Shown here: positions 21,027 through 30,134 of the stretch, piece after piece
Layout: each line of letters opens with the position of its first letter
How positions within the stretch are numbered: position 1 is the stretch's first letter
Assembly (NCBI GenBank): GCA_025769875.1
Contig: JAGFNK010000531.1
Span: 1 to 35,801 of the forward strand
Direction: 5' to 3'
DNA from: Russula earlei
Taxonomy: Eukaryota > Basidiomycota > Agaricomycetes > Russulales > Russulaceae
Length of the DNA stretch: 35,801 nucleotides
The notes under the pieces: model-generated
Told to the model about the DNA's origin: nothing
Databases searched by the model: none
Seen by the model: only the letters and a program-made list of their open reading frames with translations
Position numbers and translations under genes: made by a program

Positions 21027-24000
21027 TAGAACCCCTTAGTGCACCGCTAAGGAATACGGTACAGATTGCCACTATACCCATACAAATCAATTACCCCAAA
21101 GTCTTTACAAAGAATATAAGATCCCCTTCCATAGCCTTGAAAGTAACACTCGTGGGGAAACTCAGCGGCAAAGAAATCGGTGCAAGTGCCCTCATTGATA
21201 GTGGGGCAGAAGGAATGATTATCCACGAGCAATTCGTGAACCGACATAATCTCCACCTGCGCAGTTTGCAAAGGCCCCTACCAGCACAGAACGTAGACGG
21301 CACCACAAACACTAATGGTTTGATCAGATATAGCACCATCCAACGACTACGAATCACGGCGATGGGAGGAACACATGATGAACAAGCAGAATTCCTTGTT
21401 ACCAACATAGGAGACCATGATATTATCCTAGGTACCGACTGGCTACGGCACCATAACCCAGACATCAACTGGACCAACGACACTATCACTTTACAAAATT
21501 GCCCGACGACAGTGTGTAATGACAAAACCCTCCATAACAGTCCCATCGACCCACACTATACGTACAGGATCAATACAAGCCCTCACGACCCCAGAAGAGG
21601 AAGAACCATCATTTCAACATGTAGCAGCATTAATCTTTCGAGACACTCTGGACAAGGAGGAACCCCTTGTCGACCAACACATTTATAATGCCTTCCAACG
21701 TCACCCCTTACGAATTCAGGCAAAGAGTACAACGTCTACCAAGTTGGCAAAAGACAACCAACCAACACAACCCCTTGAGAAACTAATCCCAAGGGAATTT
21801 CAGATCTGGCAGAGCATATTCGACGAACAAGCATCCCAACGCCTCCCCGTTCATGCACCATGGGATCACGCTATCAACCTCAAACCAGGAGTCCCACGTA
21901 AGGACTGCGGCATCTACAGGCTCACTCCCAAGGAGTTAGTAGCCTTGAAAGAGTATCTAGACGAACACCTCAAGCGAGGGACTATCCGCCCTTCTAAAGC
22001 ACCAATAGCTAGCCCATTCTTCTTTGTGGAAAAGAAAGGAGGTGCCCTACGCCCGGTACAAGACTACCGAGGACTTAATGCCGCCACAATCAAAGATGCC
22101 TACCCCCTACCATTAATCCCAGACCTTATTGACAAACTACAAGGGGCACTGTACTTCACAAAGTTCGACGTACGGTGGGGATATAACAACATCCGCCTTC
22201 GAGCGGGTGATGAACACCTTGCAGCCTTTAAGACACCCTTAGGCCTTTTCGAGCCACTTATTATGACCTTTGGCCTTTGTAATGCACCAGCCACATTCCA
22301 ACGATTCATGAACAATATTTTAGCCCCTCTGATCACAACGGGACATGTTGTGGTATACCTAGACGATATACTGATCCTTGCAGACACCATTCAGGACTTA
22401 GATCAATGGACACATAAAGTCCTTAAAACCCTACAAGACCATGACTTATACCTCAAGCCGGAAAAATGCGCTTTCCGTCAAACATCCAGTGAAGTGCAAG
22501 CCTTCTTAGGCTTTTGTAACTTCTACAGACGTTTCATACATCAATATTCCCATCTAGCCCGACCATTGTTCAACCTAACCAAGAAAGACCACCCATTTCG
22601 TTGGGGGTCCGAGGAGGAAAAAGCCTTCCGCATCCTTATTGAAGCATTCACAAAGGCACCTGTCTTAGCACTCCCTGACCATTCACGACCGTTCCGCTTA
22701 ATCTGCGATGCAAGCGACTTCGCAGTCGGCTCCATTTTAGAACAACCGGATGAACTAAACCGGTACCACCCAGTGGCGTACTTCTCCAAATCACTAGACC
22801 CCGCTCAGAGAAACTATATGATCTATGACAAAGAGCTTCTGGCTATAGTTTCTTCGCTTTGGCACTTCCGACATTACTTAGAAGGTGCTAAACACCCTGT
22901 GGAATTGTGGACAGACCACAACAACCTCACATACTTCATGACGAAACAGAAACTCACTCGACGACAAGCTCGGTGGGCTTTGCTGCTTAGCGCATTCAAT
23001 TTCCACATTATACACCACCCTGGATCCCAAAACAAAGCCGATGGTCTGTCCAGGCGGCCAGACTATAAAGAGGGGATGCATGAAAACGATGCAAAGGTCC
23101 TGCTGGACCAACAATTTTTTACAATTAGAGCAACCCGATCATCCACAACGGAACCCATAGGAGACTTTGAACTAAGGAAACAACTACGTTCCAGCAAAGA
23201 CTATGACCCAGAAGTCAAAGGGGCCTTAGAAACCATTCTGAAGAATGGCCCCCGCCGCCTTACAAAAGGCTTACAGGACTGGAACTTAGAGGACGGACTG
23301 ATTCTCTTCAAAGGAAAAGTCTACGTCCCAAGATCGGACGCACTAAGGCGTACAGTCCTCAAAGTACACCATGACTCCTTAGCCACTGGCCACCCCGGTC
23401 AGTGGAAGACCTACGAACTAATAAGCCGTAACTATTGGTGGCCAGGAATGCTAACATTCGTCAAGAACTATGTAGACGGTTGTGCTATATGCCAAAGCAC
23501 AAAGAACCGCCCAACAACAACCGTACCCCTAATCCCTATCACCCCTGCAGGCAAGATCTGGGACAGTATCACCATGGACTTCATTGTCGACCTACCCCTC
23601 TCTCAAGGGTACGACAGCTTACTAGTAGTGGTGGACCGCTTTAGTAAAGCTACCATCATCTCCCCGTGCCACAAGACCATCAACGCAGAAGATACCGCCT
23701 CCCTAATCATGAACAATGTGTGGAGACGAGTGGGATTGCCAGCTCAAATTATCTCCGATCGGGGTCCCCAGTTCGCTGCAAAGGTCACTCAAGAACTGTG
23801 GAAGAAACTGAATATTAAGTCCTCCCTCAGCACGGCGTATCACCCCCAATCAGATGGAGAAACAGAAAGAGTCAACCAAGAACTAGAACAGTACTTGAGA
23901 ATCTTCTGTAACCACCAACAGGATAACTGGGCCGAACTAGTCCCATTCATGGAGTTTGCTCATAATGCACGCACCCATAGCGCAACCCACAAAGCCCCCT

Positions 24001-24621
24001 TCGAAATATGGTACGGCTTCAACCCAACATTTGCCCCCCCTGTTAGTTTCAATACCAAGTTCCCTTCCGTCCTGGAACGTCTGCAACAACTAGATCAACT
24101 TAGAGAGGAGGTCGCAGCCTCCCTCCGGAATGCCACAGCACTGATGGGACAGCCCAGCTCCCACTTCCCCAAGTACCAGTTTAAAACTGGAGACTTAGTC
24201 TGGCTAGAGGCCACCTAATCTGAAGACAACACACCCAAAAGCCAAATTAGCCCCTCGACGATACGGACCCTTCAAGGTTGTCACCTCATACCCAGTCAAC
24301 GTACGCCTAGAACTACCAAAGACATGGAGGATACACCCAGTCTTCCATAATTCCCTGATCAAACCGTATAAAGAGACCACTGCCCACGGCCCTAACTTCA
24401 AACAACCCCCCCCTACTATAGTAGAAGGCGAGGAACAGTATGAAGTGGACAAGGTCCTAGCGTCCAGACATTCCCCCAATCGTAGAGGCATTCAATACCT
24501 AATACAATGGAAAGGGTACCCCGCGGCAGAGAACACTTGGGAGCCCGCGTCAAACCTAACTAAAGCCAAAGAGGCTGTAAAGGCCTTTCACCGACAGTAC
24601 CCAACAATGCCCCAAGTCTAA
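21023..24621 (+). pseudogene. pol: Gypsy pol: protease-RT-RNase H-integrase-chromodomain
   Basis: Pol polyprotein that copies and integrates the element. Protease has ALIDSGAEGMII (Asp at 21196-21198). A +1 shift near 21515 links it to the long frame of 899 codons. RT has FDVRWGYNNI and YLDDILI (catalytic Asp pair, about 22360). About 35 residues usually found between KPEKCAF and VQAFLGFCNFYRRF are missing, in frame, near 22485. RNase H follows (LICDASDFAVGSIL; YDKELLAIV; TDHNNLTYF). Integrase has the HHCC finger (HHDSLATGHPG, then CAIC), then MDFIVDL, ISDRGPQF and SDGETERVNQ as D, D and E. An extra T at about 24217 makes a TAA. Past it the next frame encodes the GPY-like tail and a chromodomain (YEVDKVLASR, QYLIQWKGYPAAENTWEP), ending at TAA 24619-24621. 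It needs a -1 shift from gag to be made. Confidence 0.93.
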
Positions 24622-24649
24622 TAACATAGTTGCAGGAGCAACTAGGTCA

Positions 24650-24664
24650 TAAAGAGGGGATGAA
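24650..24664 (+). promoter_or_regulatory. Polypurine tract before the 3' LTR
   Basis: A purine run, aaagaggggatgaa, lies immediately before the TGTCATGAACC start of the LTR. This is the standard place for plus-strand priming in LTR retrotransposons. Confidence 0.8.
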
Positions 24665-25626
24665 TGTCATGAACCATTCTCCGGAGAGGGCCCTTGAAGG
24701 ACCCTTCCTTATAGGAGGAAACCTGGTCTCTATGGTGTCACCCTGTTCACACGAGCAAAAGGGGTGAGTAGAGGTGTCCACAATATCGCGCGCGCATTGT
24801 TGCGCGAGCGATTCTCGGCACAATCGACATACAGCAAGCCCCACTTAAAGGCAACCCTTCTAGCAACAAAAGACAGTATTAGGGCCTTCCTAAGGACCCT
24901 TTGGAACGACCCTAGGAGCTCTACAATAGGCACTAACCTAGTATCAAAGGCCCTACAACGCGTTATTAGACCAACTCTAATAACTATAGAACGAACTATA
25001 AGGCAATACTAAGGACCTTAATAGAAGTATTAGGGTCGACTCTAAGGACCCTAATAGAACTATATAAGGGCCTTATAAGATAACACTATTCCCTAACCAA
25101 ACTACAAGTCCTCAAATGACCGGCCCTAAACTAACTAACAGGAAATGAATCAGGTGCTCGCACGTGCACTAAAGCAGTAAACACGTGGACAATGAAGGCT
25201 CTTACTCATCAGGAGAAGCCTTCTTACTCAGCAGCTTACTGAGCATGACTGAGCATGCTCAGTAAGCGTCCTCCGACTTCTTACTCATCACTCTATTGTG
25301 CTTGATAACAAGGTTATGACTTGTTCCCTATTTAGCAGTTCTCTTGTAGTATATAAGCGCTCAATAAAGTAGCGGACAGTCCTCAGACTGTCCATTTGTT
25401 TACGGCACTCTCCATCCCTGGGATACTCCTTCAAGGACCGTCCCCTTGTGACCACTCTGGCCTTTTCCCTGCGTGATTGTTCTACTCTCACAGTAACAAT
25501 ACCTCTCTGGTATTTGTTACTACTCTGGACTCTACTCCTTGCCCACGCCGTCTTGGACGTCTACCGACTCGTCTTCGAGCTTATCCCTCGCTCTTGAACT
25601 GGATAGTTCAACAGTGAGTCTTGACA
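24665..25626 (+). repeat. 3' LTR (copy C), about 961 bp, of the Gypsy element
   Basis: It begins TGTCATGAACC and ends GAGTCTTGACA. Landmarks: long U3 with CpG-rich cgcgcgcgc, ctgagcatgctcag palindromic words (about 25240-25270), TATATAAG at about 25350, AATAAAG shortly after, and the perfect hairpin ggacagtc-ctca-gactgtcc at about 25374-25393. It joins the pol end through 43 bp and a polypurine tract. The right flank is agcag; the matching left TSD is lost with the 5' end. It has the most CpGs of the four family copies. Confidence 0.93.
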
Positions 25627-26480
25627 AGCAGGTTGTTCATGACAATGTCAATATGTTCCATGGTTTGATACAGTCCTCGTAGATTTACTACGATATGACA
25701 CTTCAAACTTAATACATGCCATTGATATGAACTCCGTGCACTTGGCACTATGGTCGGCAAAAGCGTACGACGTCACTGGGATCATAGATCTGCCTCAGGG
25801 CTGGCCGAACGACAAGCATTCCTGACCAGATTCACAAAACACTTTACATACGTGAGCACGCGAGATCCAGCATTTTGCCAGGAGAATTTTGCATGAAAGT
25901 GCATATCTCCGTCATCGGGGCAATTATCGCTGCATGTGATAGGGCAATTATCACCGCATGGTGATAGGGCACTTACGGCCCGTCGTTCTCCGGTTTGCAC
26001 AGGCCGTGTAGTGGACAGATACTTAACCTTGCGCTCATGAATCAGGTCTCCCCTTTGTTCCACCATGAGTCAGTGATCGTTCATATTTTGTTTGGAATCC
26101 GAATTTGTATCTCACAGCGTGTACATCGTGTTTCAGAGGCGGTCACTGGCTAAATAGCGACTGTAATGTGCTCAGGCTTCTGAGGACGGTAGTCTGCTGG
26201 GGTGGTATGTAGTGGTCGTCGCTGTGGCTAAGTGGATGTCTCATGTTTCCCAGTTCTCCCCTTCTCCTGGGTCCATATAATTGCGGCCTCACAACCCCGT
26301 GTTATTTATTTATTTGCTTGCCATTTCATACCTTAATGAGCAGGATGTTGTAAACTTACGTCTCATTGCTGATATCGATATGTGTTTTACGTATATGTGC
26401 ATATGTGTTGCGTTGCACATGTGAATGGGGGGGGTATATTGGTTGACCCCGCAAGAATGTACGTACCTCCTCATGCTGGC
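25627..26480. other. Unassigned spacer with small repeats
   Basis: No gene is supported. 25918-25968 holds two tandem copies of a 25-nt unit (ggcaattatc..cgcatg..tgatag); the second contains a short hairpin, atcacc-gcat-ggtgat. 25984-26065 is a diverged copy of 28406-28490. It ends at the CTGGC TSD of LTR B. Confidence 0.45.
25984..26065. repeat. Repeat copy 1 of an about 80-bp dispersed segment
   Basis: It shares ggccgtgtagtggacagata, then cttaac, and later a ccccttt..gttccacc block with 28406-28490. The core is almost identical (one change) while the edges diverge. Both copies are in the same orientation, about 2.4 kb apart, on either side of LTR B. Confidence 0.65.
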
Positions 26481-27309
26481 TGTCAAGACACGTACTGCTG
26501 ATCCGTGTGGACTCAGGAGCAGGTGGGCAAGGGTTGGAACAGATGGTACGCGGCGTAGGCGGCGTTGAACAAGAGGACGAGCCAAATGACTAAGATGTAC
26601 CAGATGGGGACTGGTACGTGTGACTGGAGGCAGAGGCGAAGGTTAGAAGCCAGTGCAACGAGGGGGCTTTAAACAAGGCGGTCGTAGAAGAGTACCTTGG
26701 AAGCGAGAGGAGTCTTTAAACTGAGCGGTCGCGGGGGAGTACCCAGGAAGATGAGAGTATCACAAATGGACAGTCTGACGACTGCCATGCTTCATTGGGG
26801 CTTATATACAGTGTACAGGGTCGATTACAAAGCACTGGGACTATTCTAGACTCTTTGGTACCATCCAATAGGACTACAGAGGCATAAACTTGCTTATGCC
26901 AAGTTTCAGGCTTACTGAGCGCATTACTGATCATTGTGGAGCGATGACATCATTATGATGTCACTGTGGGGCGCTTAGTGAGCCTATGAGGTCACTGTGG
27001 AGTCGCTCAGTCAGCCATGATGTCATTGGAGCCTTGATGACGTCAGATGATTTATGCAACAGTTTCTAAGGGTTTGTGCTGCTGTTTCGGGTCCATGGTG
27101 GCTGGGTGGCCATGTGGCTGCCACGCGATGATTACCCGATTAGGAAACCGGTGCCTGGTCGTGTTAGAGTGCTTTTGCAATAGCAATATCTTGTACCACA
27201 GGAGGGATAGCCCAGAAAATGGAAGGGAGTCGGCAATGCAAAGTGAGAGAGGTCTTTCTTGAGTAAAATAGGACAATCCTTGGTCAGGACTTGGCCTTGG
27301 TTCGTAACA
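26481..27309 (-). repeat. Solo LTR B, 829 bp, family 1b, TSD CTGGC
   Basis: Same length and orientation as LTR A and nearly identical to it, from TGTTACGAA at 27309 to GTGTCTTGACA at 26481. Exact ctggc repeats flank it at 26476-26480 and 27310-27314. It therefore inserted alone and is not the partner of LTR A. TATATAAG, the R hairpin and CRE-like words (tgacatcat.atgatgtca; tgacgtca) are present. Confidence 0.93.
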
Positions 27310-27532
27310 CTGGCACTCTGATCTTCCCTGGACTCACTCTCCTCTCTCTCTCCCACAGTCGCTCGCTTGCATCTTCCCTCTCCCTCCATGCATGCAGATC
27401 ATACCTATTTCCTAAAAAGGAGGCCCCTGCATTTCAATAAGCATATTCCTGACGGGCGGAGAGTCGAGCAGGCACAACGTAATTCCGCAATTCCCTTTTT
27501 CTTTTGTCTTGTCTTTCACTCAGCTCTTATAC
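27310..27532 (+). promoter_or_regulatory. Pyrimidine-rich upstream region of the ARTKQT gene
   Basis: A CT-rich tract (about 27325-27390) and a second run of T/C (27490-27530) precede the ATG at 27533, as is common at fungal transcription starts. LTR B ends only 223 bp upstream and is read in the opposite direction, so it may have replaced part of the native promoter. Confidence 0.4.
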
Positions 27533-27913
27533 ATGGCCAGAACCAAACAGACTGGTCGTCCTCCCCCTCCAGTCCTACGTTGGACTTACAACCAGACTTG
27601 TTGCATCATCACACATGGCCAACAATGTCATGTGTGCCGCCACTTGCAGTTCCATCTCGACGATCACAAGGATGACGAGTCAATGGCCCGCGCATGGGAA
27701 GCCCATGACCGCGTGGAGGCTCAGCCTTTCCAGCAACGGATTGATCGTCTCAGAGAGGAGCGCAATGAAGCTTTCAAAGAGCTCACCACTCTCCACCAGG
27801 AGTTTGCTGGTTTGCTGAGGGAACTCCAAGGTGTGCAGCAGGATCTCGACCAGCTGCGTGAGGCTGTGGACCCCCGCTCCCACATCAGCATCAAGCTCAT
27901 CCCGGCAGCGTAA
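27533..27913 (+). CDS. Small coiled-coil protein with histone H3-like N-terminus
   Basis: 126 codons, ATG 27533, TAA 27911-27913. The N-terminus reads MARTKQTGRPPPP. After Met removal this begins A-R-T-K-Q-T-G-R, matching seven of the first eight residues of histone H3, including R2, K4 and R8. The next part has a Cys/His cluster (C23, C24, C32, C35, H37, H41: QQCHVCRHLQFH), a possible zinc-binding patch. From about residue 60 the protein is charged and heptad-like (QRIDRLREERNEAFKELTTL, then LLRELQGVQQDLDQLREA), a likely coiled coil. No histone fold is present, so it is not H3. A second frame continues past the stop to CEPN and TAG at about 27995, so the true 3' end may involve an intron or frameshift. 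Function unknown; an H3K4-mimic role is inferred only. Confidence 0.6.
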   Translation: MARTKQTGRPPPPVLRWTYNQTCCIITHGQQCHVCRHLQFHLDDHKDDESMARAWEAHDRVEAQPFQQRIDRLREERNEAFKELTTLHQEFAGLLRELQGVQQDLDQLREAVDPRSHISIKLIPAA

Positions 27914-28405
27914 ACACACGTGCCTCCAGACCATCGCCTCTCCTCAAGGCCCTGCTGAGCAGGACATTATCTACATCGACTGTGAACCCAACTAGGATGT
28001 CCTGTATGTCCCCATTCCTCTTATTGTCGCTGTGACACATTACCCCTAGTTATCATTTTTCATCCTTACCACCCATCGCGCGCTTGCGCACAGACCGTAT
28101 GACGTGTTGAAGTCGCACGCGCCTGTATGCACACGCATGCCGAGGCTGCACCTAGTGAATGGAAAGGGACTTGATTCGCTCACATGGACATTTGCTTTAC
28201 CTGTCATTAAAGAACACTGTCCATAGTTGAAATGTAGTTACCAGTGCGTATGCGTGCATGCGCGTACCTCGTAGCGGCCTTACTTGTACACTCAGATAGT
28301 TCGCCTTGGATCCTCAGTGTTCATGCCCCACAGTGAGACACTGAAATAATCTTATTATATTAGACTTGGGACTTGCTGCAATAATTCCTTCCTGTGGCCA
28401 CTTCG

Positions 28406-28490
28406 GCCCGCGACTCCGGCTTGTAGCGGCCGTGTAGTAGACAGATACTTAACTCGCCACCTATGAACATTTCCCCTTTTTGCGTTCCAC
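28406..28490. repeat. Repeat copy 2 of an about 80-bp dispersed segment
   Basis: Diverged copy of 25984-26065 with a near-identical core (ggccgtgtagtagacagata, then cttaac) and a shared cccctttt..gttccacc end. It lies 79 bp upstream of the Myb gene's first visible ATG, so it could contain promoter sequence. Confidence 0.65.
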
Positions 28491-28568
28491 CTGGTTATAC
28501 TCAATTGCGTATGTCGGAACGAAGTATGTCCCTCCGCATTCACTAATGTCCTCCAGGAAATATAGCAT

Positions 28569-29539
28569 ATGAATCAGCATTGTACTGTATCTCCAGAGGA
28601 CATACCCAAGTTCCTAGCAACACAATGGATGAGTGTCAAGCAATTCAGGGACGCTGGTGAGTGAGCTTTTGAAGTTTCTAGCCTCAGACGTGATTTTCAA
28701 CTTGCTCAGGCATATCATGTCGTAAGGGTCCGTTCACTAGGGAGGAGGTAGGACAAGTTCATGCCGCATTAGGGACGTACAAGAAGGTGCGCAATGCATT
28801 GGAATCATCATTTGTTTTGCTAACGCACTGCCGTTTAGGAAAATGACCTGGATGACGAGCAGTTGGATGATCTCATATACTCTTCCCAGCCTACTAATGG
28901 GTTTTGGAGCTGCATCGGTCGGTGTATACTCAAGTAATGCCGATATATGTGTTATATGTGTGTTTTAGCTCGTGCCGTGCCCCAGAGGGGGGTCAAGTCC
29001 GTCTTTTACCACGTTCGGCATGCGCGTGATCCCCTTGCTAAAGCAGGGAAGTGGGGGGCTGCAGAGGATGAGCAGCTGCGCAGGTGAGACGTCTGTCAGT
29101 CTCCACATGTTTCCTTTCTTATCTCCCTCCTCCCAACAGAGCTGTCCAGAAGAAAGGAAATGACTGGGTTGCCGTCGCAGAATTAGTGCAGCGCTCACCG
29201 GCCGACTGTAGCGACCAGTTTCGCCAACACACACAATATCAGGGCATCAGACGGAGAGGTATGTCTCCTGATATGTGTTCTATCAAGACCTTCTGACACT
29301 GCATCTGTATGGAAAAGGAGCCTGGTCTTCGGAGGAGGAAGGCCAACTTCATCACGCAATTGAGGAGTTGGCCCGGGAAGGTAAATCAGGACATGTCTGC
29401 TCAAGGATTTTGGGTTTCCATTTCAAAGGCCATGGGAGCGACCCGGACACCAAAGCAGTGTCAAAGCAAATGGTCTATAATGGCACCCCATGTCAAAGAA
29501 ATCCATTTCGCCTGCCTTGTTATGTTACATTCTCGATAG
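28569..29539 (+). CDS. REB1/TTF-I-like Myb/SANT DNA-binding protein
   Basis: Nuclear DNA-binding protein of the Myb-like REB1/TTF-I type, whose members bind rDNA terminator or general promoter sites. Exons by splice signals: 28569-28656, 28710-28786, 28839-28917, 28969-29083, 29140-29258 and 29318-29539. The five introns are 51-59 nt and all GT..AG. The joined frame gives a start (MNQHCTVSPEDIPKFLATQW), then KGPFTREEVGQVHAALGTY, then a FYHVRHARDPLAKAGKW linker. Repeats follow: AAEDEQLRRAVQKKGNDWVA with RSPADCSDQFRQH, then GAWSSEEEGQLHHAIEELAR and GFWVSISKAMG..PKQCQSKW. The order of a half-repeat, linker and two SANT repeats matches the family. In the last repeat a one-base shift near 29380 is needed, so the gene may be damaged, or a tiny intron may be used. 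The 5' end may extend upstream. A 2.9-kb inverted-repeat element starts 186 bp past the stop. Confidence 0.8.
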
Positions 29540-29724
29540 ATGTTATGTCTCCTCATAACATGGACCGTTGCAACGAGACAGCTGCTACCTTCCACAACAA
29601 TCATGTTCGTTTTTCTGTCTCCCCCCATCATTTGCCAGTCTATCGTAACACTCCTATAATTTGAGGTCCTATCCCGTTGGACAAACGCATTGGTTGTATG
29701 CACAGTTTCTTGTACAGTGGACAC

Positions 29725-30134
29725 TTATTGCCATTTTCAGCACACTTGGCAGAGCTTGAATTCCACCCAAATCGGCGCAGAAACCCCCTCAACCATGCGG
29801 GATGAATATCTCCCTCAAAACAGCTTCAATTCATATGACAATTATTGTCCCTGAATTGCCTGAATGAGGGCTAGGCAGCCCCATTGTTTTCATGAGATTT
29901 GAGTGAGAATTGGTGGAGCTGGACTCAAGCCACCTCCACATGTGTATTAGATGAATTACAACTCAAAATCATGGTCTATATCTATTATTTTTCCCTCATG
30001 TTGTACCCATGGGCTGTCTTGAGGCAGCCCATAGTGTTTTTGACTCAAGTGTTGTGGTGTGCAACATTGTTTTCAGTGTGATCGGAGTGACAGCCAGCCA
30101 CTCATTGCCCCTCTTACCTCTCCATTCTGACCAT
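29725..30134 (+). repeat. Left terminal inverted repeat
   Basis: Reverse-complement partner of 32222-32633. Shared landmarks include gcttgaattccacccaaatc, gatgaatatctccctc, gagggctaggcagcccc, tagatgaattacaactcaaa and catgggctgtcttgaggcag. Confidence 0.88.

Larger units (their letters stand above)
19954..25626 (+). mobile_element. Chromoviral Gypsy LTR retrotransposon, 5'-truncated
   Basis: Gag, protease, reverse transcriptase, RNase H, integrase and chromodomain are followed by a polypurine tract and a 961-bp 3' LTR. The 5' LTR, primer-binding site and gag start are missing: the sequence begins inside gag at the border of LTR A. At least three single-base frame breaks and an in-frame deletion in RT mean it cannot act alone. 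Its high CpG content, unlike the LTRs to its left, suggests it is the youngest large insertion here. Confidence 0.93.

Noticed and set aside
19125..27309. LTRs A and B as the two ends of one 8.2-kb retrotransposon
   Set aside because: They have equal length and orientation, but B has its own exact TSD (CTGGC) on both sides and the gag-pol between them runs in the opposite direction with its own 961-bp 3' LTR.
27533..27560. A histone H3 gene
   Set aside because: Only the first eight residues match. The rest has no histone fold and is a Cys/His patch plus coiled coil.
28080..28280. Alternating purine-pyrimidine stretch (gcgtatgcgtgcatgcgcgta) as a Z-DNA element
   Set aside because: The run is short and isolated. 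I could not support function beyond composition.
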